The notes: generated from the letters alone by a model not told the origin. DNA of 64,000 nucleotides from an uncultured candidate division WPS-2 bacterium (GCA_937927945.1 CALEYW010000033.1:1-64000); one strand, 5' to 3'. Positions 34,241 through 45,592 are shown, counted from the first letter of the stretch. Program-made: numbers and translations.

Positions 34241-35259
34241 TATTCAAAGCGGATTCGGGGGTTGGCTACCGCGTAAAGCATGTCGACGGCGGTGTTGACG
34301 ATGACGAAGACGGTCGCGAAGAGGAGCATGCAGCCGTTGATCAGCGGCATGTCGCGGTTGGAGATCGCTTCGAAGGCGAGCCGTCCGACGCCGGGCCAGG
34401 CGAAGATCGACTCGGTCAGTACGGCACCGCCGAGCAGCAAGCCGGTCTGCAAGCCGAGGATCGTGATGATCGGGATCAGCGCGTTGCGCAGCGCGTGTCT
34501 GACGACGACCGCGCGTTCGTCCAGACCCTTCGCGCGGGCGGTGCGGATGTAGTCCGACGAGAGCACGTCGAGCATCCCGCTGCGGGTGATCTTCGCGACG
34601 ATCGCCAGCGGAATCGTGCCCAGCGTGATCGCCGGCAAAATCAGGTGCCACAGCGCATCGAGCGCGGCGCGGCCGTTGCCGGCCAGGAGCGCATCGACGA
34701 CGACGAGATGCGTGCGCGCGGGGATGAAGTAGGTCAGCGCGATGCGTCCCGAGATCGGGAAGAGGTTCAGTCCGGCGTGCGACGGCAGCACGGCGAGCAC
34801 GTACACCAGCATCCAGCCGAGCCAAAACACCGGGATCGAGACGCCGAGCAGGACCGCGCTCATCGTGATCGCGTCGATGGCGTGCCGGTGACGCACCGCC
34901 GCGATCACGCCCGCCGGGATGCCGATCGCGATCGCGAAGAGCATCGCGCCGAGCGTCAGTTCGAGCGTCGCGGGAAAATATTGCGCCAGCTTCTGCGCGA
35001 CGGGCTGCGCATCGAACACCGAGACGCCGAGATCGCCGTGGCCCACCGCCGCGAGATACAACGCGAGCTGCACGAACCACGGCTTGTCCAAGCCGAGCGC
35101 GGCGCGCAAGTGGACGACTTCGGCCGGACTCGCGTGCTCCCCGAGCCGCAAGGTGACCGGATCGCCCGGAATGGCGTGCATGAAAAGGAAGCTGACCACG
35201 GTGATGGCGACCAGCACGAGGAGCAGCCGGACCAAGCGATCGACGAAGAAACGCAGCAT
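34240..35259 (-). CDS. Dipeptide/oligopeptide-type ABC transporter permease (DppB/OppB)
   Basis: This inner-membrane permease belongs to the peptide/nickel importer family. The 339-residue product begins MLRFFVDRLVRLLLVLVAIT, has FLFMHAIPGDPVTLRLGE and six hydrophobic segments. The permease EAA-type loop is TRSGMLDVLSSDYIRTARAK followed by GLDERAVVVRHALRNALIPI. No DppC, ATPase or binding-protein gene is adjacent, so the partner genes must be elsewhere or this copy is an orphan. The stop codon shares its last base with repeat copy 5. Confidence 0.9.
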   Translation of the reverse strand: MLRFFVDRLVRLLLVLVAITVVSFLFMHAIPGDPVTLRLGEHASPAEVVHLRAALGLDKPWFVQLALYLAAVGHGDLGVSVFDAQPVAQKLAQYFPATLELTLGAMLFAIAIGIPAGVIAAVRHRHAIDAITMSAVLLGVSIPVFWLGWMLVYVLAVLPSHAGLNLFPISGRIALTYFIPARTHLVVVDALLAGNGRAALDALWHLILPAITLGTIPLAIVAKITRSGMLDVLSSDYIRTARAKGLDERAVVVRHALRNALIPIITILGLQTGLLLGGAVLTESIFAWPGVGRLAFEAISNRDMPLINGCMLLFATVFVIVNTAVDMLYAVANPRIRFE

Positions 35260-35271
35260 GGAGAGGAGCGA

Positions 35272-36471
35272 TTACACCCGTAGCGCGGAGAGCGAGAACT
35301 TCGCGGCCTGGCCGTAGAGATACATCCATTCCATCGGCGAGAATGCATTGCGATCGCGCTGGAGCAGTTCGGCGAATCGCGGCGTGCGCTCGAGCTGGTC
35401 GAAGAGCACGTCGAAACGGGCCGGCTTGCGCTCGAGCATCGTCATCAGGCGTTGGCGACGGCGCAGCCGTCCGTAGAACGCCCGCTTCACGCCACGCTCG
35501 TAGACCGCAGCCGGATCCTGCGTGCCGGCCGCGCGCCCGGCGGCGACCGCCTCGGCGGCGATCCGTCCGGTGGTCGCCGCCTCGTGGATCCCCTCGCCGG
35601 TGGTCGCATCGACCAGACCGGCCGCCGTGCCGCCGACCATCACGCCGTCGGCGCCGATCGCGGGGCGGGGGAGGCCGCCGTAGAGCAGGTTGCCTTCCGT
35701 GCGGACCGTGTAGGGAACGCCGGCGAACAGCCGCTCCTGGACCGTCGCCAAGAAGGCGTCGAGCTCGGCCCGCAGGTCGCCCCCCGGAATCTTGGCCTGG
35801 ATCCCCAGGCCGATCGAGAGGTGATCGCGCTTCGGGAACATCCAAGCGATGACGTTGTGCCCCGAGCGGGGGCTGACGTAATAGTGCATCTCGAGCGTCG
35901 AGTACGTCCGCGGCACGGCCGGGCGCGCGGGATAGACGCGGTACTGCAGACAGGTGATGAGGCCGGCGTTCCAGCCGGCATGCCGGAAGCGCGGATCGAC
36001 GTCGTCGAGCCGGGCGCTCGAGCCCTGGGCCAAAAAGACGCTGCGCGCCCGGATCGCCCGACGCGTCCCGGCTTTGGTGTCGGCGTACTCGACGACGACG
36101 CCTTCACGCTCGCGGCGCAGCCCGCGGAACAGGGTGCTGGTGCGGATCTCCGCACCCTCGCGGAGGGCCAGGGCGGCGATCGTCCCGTCGAGCTCCTCGC
36201 GGGTCGTGGTATGCGAGGGTCCGACCTGGAAGGCGTAGGTCCGCTTGACGGTGGTAAGGGTGATCGTCGGCGGGTCCAGGTGCACGATCTCGCGCGGGAG
36301 GTCGAAGTCCTCGCAGAAGCCCGGCCGAAGCCCGGCGGCGCACACGCGTTTGGCGCCCACGACGGGATCGCGCTCCAGGACGACCGTCGCGATCCCACGC
36401 CGGGCGGCCTCACGGGCAGCTGTCCCACCCGCCGGTCCACAGCCCACGATCAGGAACTCGGTCGACTCCAT
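35272..36471 (-). CDS. Geranylgeranyl-reductase-family FAD-dependent oxidoreductase
   Basis: This is a flavoprotein of the family that reduces isoprenoid chains (ChlP/BchP and archaeal lipid reductases). The 399-residue product begins with an FAD dinucleotide fold (FLIVGCGPAGGTAAREAARR) and has GAKRVCAAGLRPGFCEDFDL. The FAD-binding segment near the middle is GGTAAGLVDATTGEGIHEAA, with the expected GEGI. The tail fits the family. It is divergent from the membrane pyrophosphatase at 36607. Whether it works on quinone, carotenoid or lipid chains cannot be told; no photosynthesis genes are nearby. Confidence 0.87.
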   Translation of the reverse strand: MESTEFLIVGCGPAGGTAAREAARRGIATVVLERDPVVGAKRVCAAGLRPGFCEDFDLPREIVHLDPPTITLTTVKRTYAFQVGPSHTTTREELDGTIAALALREGAEIRTSTLFRGLRREREGVVVEYADTKAGTRRAIRARSVFLAQGSSARLDDVDPRFRHAGWNAGLITCLQYRVYPARPAVPRTYSTLEMHYYVSPRSGHNVIAWMFPKRDHLSIGLGIQAKIPGGDLRAELDAFLATVQERLFAGVPYTVRTEGNLLYGGLPRPAIGADGVMVGGTAAGLVDATTGEGIHEAATTGRIAAEAVAAGRAAGTQDPAAVYERGVKRAFYGRLRRRQRLMTMLERKPARFDVLFDQLERTPRFAELLQRDRNAFSPMEWMYLYGQAAKFSLSALRV

Positions 36472-36606
36472 TCCGCCGCGCCTTTCGAGGCCGAAGCGGT
36501 GATGCCCGTTCCGCCGGCAGAGGAGGGGAGTCCGGTGGCGCTAAACGGGGGACCGTTCGAAGCGCTCGACTCGGTCGGGCCTTTCTTTGTGTCGAAAAGG
36601 ACCATC

Positions 36607-38763
<2,157 letters not shown>

Positions 38764-38779
38764 ACTCCGCACGTTGTCA

Positions 38780-38819
38780 ACAAAGCGGCCCTCGCACTTC
38801 GGTGCGGGGGCCGCTTTGT
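38780..38819 (+). terminator. Hairpin terminator after hppA
   Basis: An 18-base stem with one mismatch (ACAAAGCGGCCCTCGCAC pairing with GTGCGGGGGCCGCTTTGT) closes on a TTCG tetraloop, 17 bases after the hppA stop. The right arm ends in CTTTGT rather than a pure T run, so it may be a terminator or a 3' stabilising hairpin. Confidence 0.7.
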
Positions 38820-38897
38820 GCGTCGCCGGAGGAGCGATGTCGTGCAGCCGTAAAGCTCGTTCGCCCAACGAGTCGTGTTCGAAAATCGGAGGCGCCG

Positions 38898-40163
38898 GTG
38901 CGCGAGACCGCCTACCAAAGAATACCGCGGGTGAGCGTGCCCGGCGTCGCTTCGCGGCGGATGTCCGGGTCTGCGGCTCCGATTCCGGCGCGAGTCGACC
39001 GCAGGCCGGCGCGGTTGGGACATCGCCTCGCCGACATCGCGATGATTCCCGGCAGCGGACCGGTTCAGCGAAAGATCAAGATCCTCGCGACGGGGGAGAC
39101 CTTCGGCACGGTCGTCGGCGCGACCGCGAAGGTCACCGACAACTGCACCCCGCTTGCGGCGCCGCTGACGTCGGCGAATGAGTACACGCTCAAGGCCGTG
39201 AGCGACATGAGGGAGTTGGCGCTCGGACGTCCGGCGGACGTCTTGCTTCCGAAGCGGCACGTGATCGGAGAATTCCACAACGCCAGCGAGTTCGGCCGAA
39301 TCAGCGGGGAATGGCCGGGCGTCGCGACGATGGCCGAGGGCGTTTACACCACCACGGAGGACCGGCCGCAACTACCCACGCAGGTCGGCGCGTCGCACGC
39401 GACGTTCGCGCAGAACTTCCAGGCACAGGGTTCGGCGACGCTGCCGCTCGAGAACTTTCACGCTGCAGCCTACGCCCGGCTGACGGCGTTTCTGCTGTGC
39501 TGGAACGAGTTCCGGGCGGACCCGACGACCGGCGTCGCGCTGTTCCAACGGAAAACCGCAGACTTCGCCAACCTGTACAACGCGTACGCGAACGTCGCGT
39601 CCGGCGTTTACGTGCGCGGCGTCGACAACACGTGGCACGGGCTTTGGGCGAGCTATGCGGGTCCAATCGAAGAAGCGTACGGGAAGATGTACAAGGTCAT
39701 CAGCAGCAGCGACGCCCGCGCCGCGATGGACAAGGTGGAAGCGATCAACGCCGCGGTCGACTCGGCGCAACCGATCCCTCGGATCTCGCAGACCGAATTC
39801 ACCAAGGTGCAGAGCCTGGCCGGCGCGATGTTCCCGGCGGTATCGGCGATCCTCACGGCGTCGATGGCCACGAAGCCGGGAGCGGACGCAGTGAAGGCGG
39901 AGTCGGATAACGTCGACGCGTACGCCGGAGGGAACGCTGCCACGCTGCGCATGAGCGACCAAGGGACCGCGCTCGTGAAGGCCAAGGCCGTTCGCGAACT
40001 CTTCATGGGCCAGCAGATACGAACGCTCCCCCAACCTGGTCTGGTGAAGGTCGGGAAGGCGCACATCGCCGGACTCACCGGCCAGCACATCCCTGACGCT
40101 CTGCTTTACGACGACGCCGGGGCCTTCGACACCGCGATTCGCAAGGGTGCGGCCGACCTCTGA
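38898..40163 (+). CDS. Unrecognised protein with GExH and VGxxH motifs and a DUF4157-like leader
   Basis: This is a 421-residue protein whose family I cannot name with confidence. The start GTG 38898 has GGAGG five bases upstream. The N-terminus (LGHRLADIAMIPGSGPVQRK) resembles the GH-x-L-x-DIA...PVQRK leader seen in DUF4157-type proteins linked to contractile injection systems. The body has RHVIGEFHNASEFG and, near the end, LVKVGKAHIAGLTG. This spacing recalls the paired His motifs of the EreA/ChaN/TraB hydrolase superfamily. There is no signal peptide or membrane helix. No injection-system genes are in the window. An enzyme or exported effector is possible; both are inference. Confidence 0.6.
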   Translation: MRETAYQRIPRVSVPGVASRRMSGSAAPIPARVDRRPARLGHRLADIAMIPGSGPVQRKIKILATGETFGTVVGATAKVTDNCTPLAAPLTSANEYTLKAVSDMRELALGRPADVLLPKRHVIGEFHNASEFGRISGEWPGVATMAEGVYTTTEDRPQLPTQVGASHATFAQNFQAQGSATLPLENFHAAAYARLTAFLLCWNEFRADPTTGVALFQRKTADFANLYNAYANVASGVYVRGVDNTWHGLWASYAGPIEEAYGKMYKVISSSDARAAMDKVEAINAAVDSAQPIPRISQTEFTKVQSLAGAMFPAVSAILTASMATKPGADAVKAESDNVDAYAGGNAATLRMSDQGTALVKAKAVRELFMGQQIRTLPQPGLVKVGKAHIAGLTGQHIPDALLYDDAGAFDTAIRKGAADL

Positions 40164-40178
40164 CGGCTGCGCCACGTC

Positions 40179-41045
40179 TTACGGCCGGGCTGCTTCGTTC
40201 AAAACGGCGGCGAACGTTTTGGCGAAGGTGTGGGCGTCGCCGGGCCAGCGCGCGGAGACGTAGGTGCCGTCGCGAACGACGAAGGCGGGACGCGCGTCCG
40301 TCGCGGAGTCGCGCGTGGTTCCGCTGATCTTGCGGTCGTAGTCCGGCATGCCGCGCTGCGGTTCGCGGAAGTCGGCGGCGTGTTCGAGGGCGCGCGTCAC
40401 CTCGGCTTGCACGGAGCGATAGCCGGCAGCTTCGCCGGGTCCCTCCGGGTACGTGCGGTAGTAGAGCGGCTCCCAAAAGCGCGCGATGCGGCCGACGCCG
40501 GCGGCGAGGCGTTCCTGGCGCCAGGTCAGCGCCGTCGTCGCGCGGCCGTAAAGGACGGAGCGGCCCGTCTTCGCCGAGGTGCTGCGCGCGGCGAGGACGA
40601 CGCCGTGACAGATCGCCGCGACGGGTTTGCCTGCGTCGAAGAATTCCGCGACGATCCGCTGCAAGGCTGCATCTTCGAGGTATGCGCGCATTCCGCGCGC
40701 TCGATGGCCGCCCGGCAGCAGGAGTGCGTCGAACGCATCCGCGCGCAAGTCTTCGTACCTCAACGGTTCGGCATACTCCGCGTCGCGTTCGAGTTCGTAA
40801 TACGCGGTGCGCGCCGCGCGGTCGGCGCGCAGCACCAGTCCCATGACGCGGATCTTCTTCAGCAGCGGGATCCAGCCCCAAGGGTCGAGTCCTTCGCCGC
40901 TGATCATCAGCGGATCGCAGGCGGCGCGAGCACCGTCCGGCGTCGCGAACGTGACGTCGTGACCGGCGTCGCGGAAAATCTTCCAACTGACCGCGGCTTC
41001 GGTCGGGTCGAAATCCCGCGCCGGGAGCGGGATCAGGATGCGCAT
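40179..41045 (-). CDS. DJ-1/PfpI-family protein
   Basis: This 288-residue protein has the class I glutamine-amidotransferase-like fold of the DJ-1/PfpI family: MRILIPLPARDFDPTEAAVS, DAFDALLLPGGHRARGMRAY and the nucleophile elbow AICHGVVLAARST with Cys. Members include chaperones, deglycases and peptidases, and sequence does not fix which. The start at ATG 41045 lies inside the end of the padR gene (13-base overlap), so the two are translationally linked. It is probably controlled by that PadR regulator. Confidence 0.87.
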   Translation of the reverse strand: MRILIPLPARDFDPTEAAVSWKIFRDAGHDVTFATPDGARAACDPLMISGEGLDPWGWIPLLKKIRVMGLVLRADRAARTAYYELERDAEYAEPLRYEDLRADAFDALLLPGGHRARGMRAYLEDAALQRIVAEFFDAGKPVAAICHGVVLAARSTSAKTGRSVLYGRATTALTWRQERLAAGVGRIARFWEPLYYRTYPEGPGEAAGYRSVQAEVTRALEHAADFREPQRGMPDYDRKISGTTRDSATDARPAFVVRDGTYVSARWPGDAHTFAKTFAAVLNEAARP

Positions 41046-41563
41046 TTTTCCAGCTCGTCGACGGCCCAGGACGCCCATTCCCCCATCGCTGATTCGAAGC
41101 GGATGCCCGCTTCGATCGCGATCCGGCTCATACGGTTCGCTGGATCGCCCGCGGGAATCGTGGCCGCGATCGCCTCGTAGTGCGCGAGGCGTTCGCGGTG
41201 ACGCCCGCCCACTTCACGCAGGTACGTCATCGCTTCTTCGGGCGGCATCAGCCACAGGAAGAACACGCGCAGCATGCGCTCGGTGCGGACGCTCTCGGAG
41301 GGGATCGTGTCACGCATCCAGCGCCGTACCTCGGCGAGCCCCTCGGCGGTCGCGGCGTACGTCTTGCTGCCGCGCGGGCCCGCGCCGCTCTGGCGAATCA
41401 GCCCCGCCGCCTGAAGCTTCGCCAATTCCGGATAGATCTGGCTGTGCTTCGTCGGCCACACGTGGGCTAGGCTCTCGTCGAAAGTGCGGGTGAGCTCGTA
41501 CCCCGTGCACTCTCGCTGGACGAGCAGTCCGAGGAGCGCGTGCCCCAAGGTTCCTATCGCCAT
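41033..41563 (-). CDS. PadR-family transcriptional regulator
   Basis: This 176-residue winged-helix repressor has the PadR N-terminal domain (LGHALLGLLVQRECTGYELT, then WPTKHSQIYPELAKLQAAGL and YAATAEGLAEVRRWM). Its C-terminal helical dimerisation part is of the Vir_act_alpha_C type. It overlaps the DJ-1-like gene and is divergent from a carotenoid oxygenase. The intergenic region carries a perfect ATGT-N8-ACAT palindrome 14 bases before its start codon, the classical PadR site, so self-repression is likely. Confidence 0.92.
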   Translation of the reverse strand: MAIGTLGHALLGLLVQRECTGYELTRTFDESLAHVWPTKHSQIYPELAKLQAAGLIRQSGAGPRGSKTYAATAEGLAEVRRWMRDTIPSESVRTERMLRVFFLWLMPPEEAMTYLREVGGRHRERLAHYEAIAATIPAGDPANRMSRIAIEAGIRFESAMGEWASWAVDELEKCAS

Positions 41564-41573
41564 GGCAAAACGC

Positions 41574-41602
41574 TTGACATGTAATTTCTTACATGTAATA
41601 AC
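41574..41602 (+). promoter_or_regulatory. PadR operator within a divergent promoter
   Basis: The 20-base dyad ACATGTAATTTCTTACATGT (41577-41596) has perfect eight-base arms and contains ATGT-N8-ACAT, the PadR consensus. A -35 TTGACA (41574-41579) and a -10 AATAAC (41597-41602), 17 bases apart and pointing to the carotenoid oxygenase gene, frame it. The operator therefore occupies the spacer of that promoter. Confidence 0.85.
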
Positions 41603-41660
41603 TTACGCATCGATCGCACCATAACACGGCGACCGGTGATCCGCAAGGAGAGCAACGCCA

Positions 41661-42980
41661 ATGACGACCGCCTCCCCGATTCCTCAAATGGAAGACCCGT
41701 TCATGACCCCGGTGGCGCACGAGGTCGAAGCCGTGGACCTGCCGGTGCTCGGGGCGATCCCGCCGGAGCTGGCCGGTCGATTCTTCCGCAACGGGCCCAA
41801 CGCGCGACCGGGTTCGAGCCCCGGTCATCCGTTCTTGTCCGACGGCATGCTGCACGGGCTGCGGCTCGAGGGCGGCCGTGCGCGGTGGTACCGCAACCGC
41901 TGGGTGCGCACGCGCTCCTTCACCGGCGAGACGTCGTATCGCCGTTCTGACGGCTCGATCGACCTGACCGCGGCCGTGGCCAACACCAGCGTGATCGCGC
42001 ACGCCGGCCGCATCCTCGCGTTGGTGGAGTCGTCGTTTCCGTACGAGGTCAGTCCCGAACTCGACACGGTCGGTCCGCACGACTTCGGCGGCCGCCTGAC
42101 GACGCCGTTCACCGCACACCCGAAGCGTTGCCCGCGCACCGGCGAGCTGCACGCATACGGCATGAGCATGAACCCGCCGGGCCTCACCTATCACCGCATC
42201 GCCGCCGACGGCACGTTGGCCGAGAGCCGCTCAATCGCCGTTCCGGGCGTGACGATGATGCACGACATTGCGCTGACCGGCCGGCACGTGATCTTCCTCG
42301 ATCTGCCCGTCGTGTTCGACCTGGCGCTCGCGCAGACCGGGACGATGCCGTTCCGCTGGAGCGACGACTACGGCGCACGGCTCGGCGTGCTGCGCCGCGA
42401 CGATCCCTCCGCGGACGTCCGCTGGTTCGCCATCGAGCCGTGCTATGTGTTCCACGTGCTCAACGCCTACGATCGCGGCGAGACGATCGTGCTCGACGCC
42501 GTGCGGTATCCCGACCTCTGGCGCCGTCACGGCCTCGACTTTCCGGCGAGCACGCTGCATCGCTGGACGATCGACCTCACGCGCGGCAGCGTCGCGGAGA
42601 CGACGCTCGACGAACGCGCGGTCGAATTCCCGCTCGCCGACCCGCGCCGCACGGGCAGCGCGTATCGCTACGGCTACGCGATTCAGACGGACGAGCATTG
42701 CCGCGGCGTGGTCACCAAGTACGACGTCGCGAACGGCGCGTCGTGGACGTACGACTTCGGCGCGCGGCGAGCGACCGGCGAGGCCGTGTTCGTCCCCGCT
42801 GCGGATGACGTCGCGGAAGACGCGGGCTGGCTGATGACCTACGTGTACGACGCCGCGCGCGAAGCCAGCGACTTCGTGATCCTCGACGCGAGCGACCTCC
42901 GCCACGTCGCGACGGTCGCGCTCCCACAGCGCGTGCCGTACGGTTTGCACGGAGCCTGGATTGCCGATGATACGCTCTAA
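41661..42980 (+). CDS. Carotenoid oxygenase (RPE65/CCD family)
   Basis: This non-haem iron enzyme family cleaves carotenoids or related polyenes to aldehydes. The 439-residue product has FFRNGPNARPG near the start. The four iron-binding histidines can be placed in context at FTAHPK, VTMMHDIAL, YVFHVLNAYD and YGLHGAWI. AAGGAG stands about ten bases before the ATG. Its promoter holds a PadR operator, so expression probably responds to a small ligand. It overlaps the following membrane-protein gene by 14 bases. Confidence 0.92.
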   Translation: MTTASPIPQMEDPFMTPVAHEVEAVDLPVLGAIPPELAGRFFRNGPNARPGSSPGHPFLSDGMLHGLRLEGGRARWYRNRWVRTRSFTGETSYRRSDGSIDLTAAVANTSVIAHAGRILALVESSFPYEVSPELDTVGPHDFGGRLTTPFTAHPKRCPRTGELHAYGMSMNPPGLTYHRIAADGTLAESRSIAVPGVTMMHDIALTGRHVIFLDLPVVFDLALAQTGTMPFRWSDDYGARLGVLRRDDPSADVRWFAIEPCYVFHVLNAYDRGETIVLDAVRYPDLWRRHGLDFPASTLHRWTIDLTRGSVAETTLDERAVEFPLADPRRTGSAYRYGYAIQTDEHCRGVVTKYDVANGASWTYDFGARRATGEAVFVPAADDVAEDAGWLMTYVYDAAREASDFVILDASDLRHVATVALPQRVPYGLHGAWIADDTL

Positions 42981-43629
42981 CAGGTTGCCGGGTGCCGGAC
43001 CCGGCGTGCCACGCTTCACCGCGCTCTACCGCAGCCTCGCGATCAACGTCGTGGTGCCGTTGATCGTCGCGCAGTGGCTGCTGCATCACGGACGCTCGCC
43101 GGTGGTCGCGCTCGGCATCGCGGCCCTCTTTCCGCTCGGCGACGGCATCGTCAGCGCGCTGCGCCGGCGCATCGACGTGCTCGGCGTCGCGTCTCTGGCG
43201 GCGCTCGTCGTCGGCATCGCGCTCTCGTTCGTCACCGGCAACGCGGTATTCGCGATCGCCAAGGAGTCGCTCTTCACCGGTCTCTTCGGCATTGCGTTCC
43301 TCGTCTCGCTCGCACTCTCGCGCCCGCTGATCTTCCATCTGGGTCGCCAGTTCAACACGGCGGGCGATCCTGCGGCGCAGGCCGCTTGGGATGCGAATTG
43401 GTCGAATCCCGGCTTCCGCCGCGTGCTGCGACTGCTGACCGCGGTGTGGGGACTCGGGCTGCTCACCGAGGCGGTGCTGCGGGTCGGCCTCGCGCTCGTA
43501 CTGACGCCCGCCGTGGCGATCGTCGTCTCCCCGGTCCTTGGGATCGGATCGATCGGGCTGCTGATCGTGTGGACGACGGCGTATGCGGCGCGCGCGCGCT
43601 GGCGAACAGCCGCCGCGCAGGCAGTCTAG
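42967..43629 (+). CDS. VC0807-like integral membrane protein
   Basis: The 220-residue product has about five to six membrane segments (INVVVPLIVAQWLL, GVASLAALVVGIALSFVTGN, LFTGLFGIAFLVSLAL, VVSPVLGIGSIGLLIVWTTA). It carries the soluble signature SRPLIFHLGRQFNTAGDPAA, which resembles VC0807-family proteins of unknown function. The start is ATG 42967, inside the end of the carotenoid oxygenase gene. The overlap implies joint expression, so a role with the cleavage product is possible but unproven. Confidence 0.75.
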   Translation: MIRSNRLPGAGPGVPRFTALYRSLAINVVVPLIVAQWLLHHGRSPVVALGIAALFPLGDGIVSALRRRIDVLGVASLAALVVGIALSFVTGNAVFAIAKESLFTGLFGIAFLVSLALSRPLIFHLGRQFNTAGDPAAQAAWDANWSNPGFRRVLRLLTAVWGLGLLTEAVLRVGLALVLTPAVAIVVSPVLGIGSIGLLIVWTTAYAARARWRTAAAQAV

Positions 43630-43631
43630 CG

Positions 43632-45548
43632 CTACGAAGCGGCGACGGCGCCGATCGTCGAGTCGAGCAGCGCGCCGACGGCTTCCGGACTCATCGGGCG
43701 ATAGAAGAGAAAGCCTTGCGCGAACTCGCAGTCCAGCGCGATGAGTTCCTGCGCCTGGCGTTCGGTCTCGACGCCCTCGGCGACGACGTCGATGCCGTAC
43801 GATTGCGCGAGCTGGATCAGCATGCGCACGATCGGCGCGCTGCCGAGGCCGCCGTCGGCGCTCTCGACGAACGACCGGTCGATCTTGAGCGCGTCGAACG
43901 GCAGTTGGTGCAGGTAGCGCAGCGACGAGTAGCCGGTACCGAAGTCGTCGATGCACAGGTGCACGCCGGTCGCGCGCAGCCGTGCGAGCGAGCCGAGCGA
44001 GAGCGTGTTCGAGCGGATCACCGCCGACTCGGTGATCTCGAGCACGACGTCGTCGGAGGAGAGGCCGAAGCGGCGCAGGTTGCGTGCCACGAACGCGTCG
44101 AGATCCGGTTCGAGCACTTCCTGTACCGAGAGGTTCACGTGCATCCGCAGATCGAGCAGCGGCGCGCGCCGGCGCCATTCCGCCAAGCGGCGGCACGCGT
44201 CGACGAACACGTAGCGCCCGATCGGCACGACGAGACCGACGTCCTCGGCGAGCGGGATGAACTCGCCGGGCAGCACGTCACCGGTGATTGGGTTCTTCCA
44301 ACGCACCAGCGCTTCGAAGCCGGTGATGCGCTGGTTGTCCAGGCGCACGATCGGCTGGTACTCGACGCTGAACTGCTCGCCTTCGATCGCCGCGCGCAGA
44401 TCGCTGGTCAGCGCCAGCCGCCGGGCCGCTTCGTAATGCATGTGGTGGTCGAAGAACGCATGCCGACCGCGCCCTAGCGACTTGGCGTGATACATCGCCG
44501 TGTCCGCGTTGCGCAGCACTTCCTCGATCCGCTCTTCGGTCGGTTCGATGACCGCGATCCCGATCGAGGCGGTGTTGTAGACGGAGCGGCCTTCGATCAG
44601 CATCGGCGCGACGAGCGCGTCTTGAATCGTCTCGACCGCGTCCTCGATGTGGCCGAGGTCGTGACGGTGGGTCAGCAGCAACGCGAACTCGTCGCCGCCG
44701 ATGCGGGCGATGAAGTCGTCGGCGCCGACCGTCGCACGCATGCGGTCGGCGACCGCCATCAGCAGCGCGTCGCCGGCCATGTGGCCGAGCGAGTCGTTGA
44801 TCGACTTGAACTCGTCGAGATCGACGAAGAGGACCGCGTAGATCCGATCGGGCCGCGAACGCGCCGTCTCGAGCGTGGCGGCGAGCCGTTCCTGGAAGAA
44901 CGTACGGTTCGGGAGTCCGGTGAGGGCGTCGTGCGTCGCCTCGTGCCGCAGCCGAGCCTGGTTCGCCTCGAGCAGCCGGCTGCGTTCGACTTCGGCGCGG
45001 TGGGCTTGCGCGTTGGCCAGCGCGAGGCCCATCAGGTTGACGAAGAGCTGCAGGCCGCGCAGCGTCTCACGGGTCGGGATCTTTCCGTCGGCCGGCGTGT
45101 CGGGGCTGAGGTACCCGATCATCTCGCCCTCGGAGTCGCGCAGCACGAGGCAAAGCGAGTCGCGCTCGTGCCACGCGTCGGCGGCCTCGCGCGGCGAGTC
45201 ACGATCGGTTTCGCCGGCGTAGATCGCGCGGTCCCAGTGGAACTCGCGTTCCGCCGGGATGTAGTAGGCGTTCTCGAACACCTCGAACTGCGGGCCGAGC
45301 GCCGAGAGAATGTCTTGCTTCCCGACACGCTCGTTCTTGCGCGCTTGCACCACGTCGTCGGTGTAGCCGAGCATCACCCGCCGGCTCATCTCGCCGGTCA
45401 GGTTGCCGTCGGCCAAGACGATCGTCACGTAGCGGAAGCCGAAAAGGTCGGTTACGCCGCGAGCGATCGACTCCAGCGCAAGATCAAGTTCACGCAGACG
45501 CAAAATGTCACGCGTGATCTCCAGGACGCGCTCGAACCGACGCTCCAC
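43632..45548 (-). CDS. Cyclic-di-GMP signalling protein with GAF, GGDEF and EAL domains
   Basis: The 638-residue cytoplasmic protein starts at GTG 45548, with AAGGGAG five bases upstream. An N-terminal GAF-like region (residues ~1-200) is followed by a diguanylate cyclase domain with intact GGDEF (IARIGGDEFALLLTHRHD). A phosphodiesterase domain follows, with GFEALVRWKNP, CIDDFGTGYSSLRYLHQLP, VVAEGVE and QGFLFYRPMSP. Both active sites look intact, so it could make or degrade c-di-GMP depending on the sensor. It probably links an unknown signal to motility. Confidence 0.93.
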   Translation of the reverse strand: MERRFERVLEITRDILRLRELDLALESIARGVTDLFGFRYVTIVLADGNLTGEMSRRVMLGYTDDVVQARKNERVGKQDILSALGPQFEVFENAYYIPAEREFHWDRAIYAGETDRDSPREAADAWHERDSLCLVLRDSEGEMIGYLSPDTPADGKIPTRETLRGLQLFVNLMGLALANAQAHRAEVERSRLLEANQARLRHEATHDALTGLPNRTFFQERLAATLETARSRPDRIYAVLFVDLDEFKSINDSLGHMAGDALLMAVADRMRATVGADDFIARIGGDEFALLLTHRHDLGHIEDAVETIQDALVAPMLIEGRSVYNTASIGIAVIEPTEERIEEVLRNADTAMYHAKSLGRGRHAFFDHHMHYEAARRLALTSDLRAAIEGEQFSVEYQPIVRLDNQRITGFEALVRWKNPITGDVLPGEFIPLAEDVGLVVPIGRYVFVDACRRLAEWRRRAPLLDLRMHVNLSVQEVLEPDLDAFVARNLRRFGLSSDDVVLEITESAVIRSNTLSLGSLARLRATGVHLCIDDFGTGYSSLRYLHQLPFDALKIDRSFVESADGGLGSAPIVRMLIQLAQSYGIDVVAEGVETERQAQELIALDCEFAQGFLFYRPMSPEAVGALLDSTIGAVAAS

Positions 45549-45592
45549 GGACACTCCCTTGGAGTATCGGCGCCGGAGCGGCCGGTCCCTAG

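Noticed and set aside
45564..45571. GCCGATAC upstream of the GGDEF-EAL gene as a sigma-28 -10 box
   Set aside because: The -35 position reads TAGG rather than TAAA, and the box directly abuts the ribosome-binding site, so the evidence is too weak.
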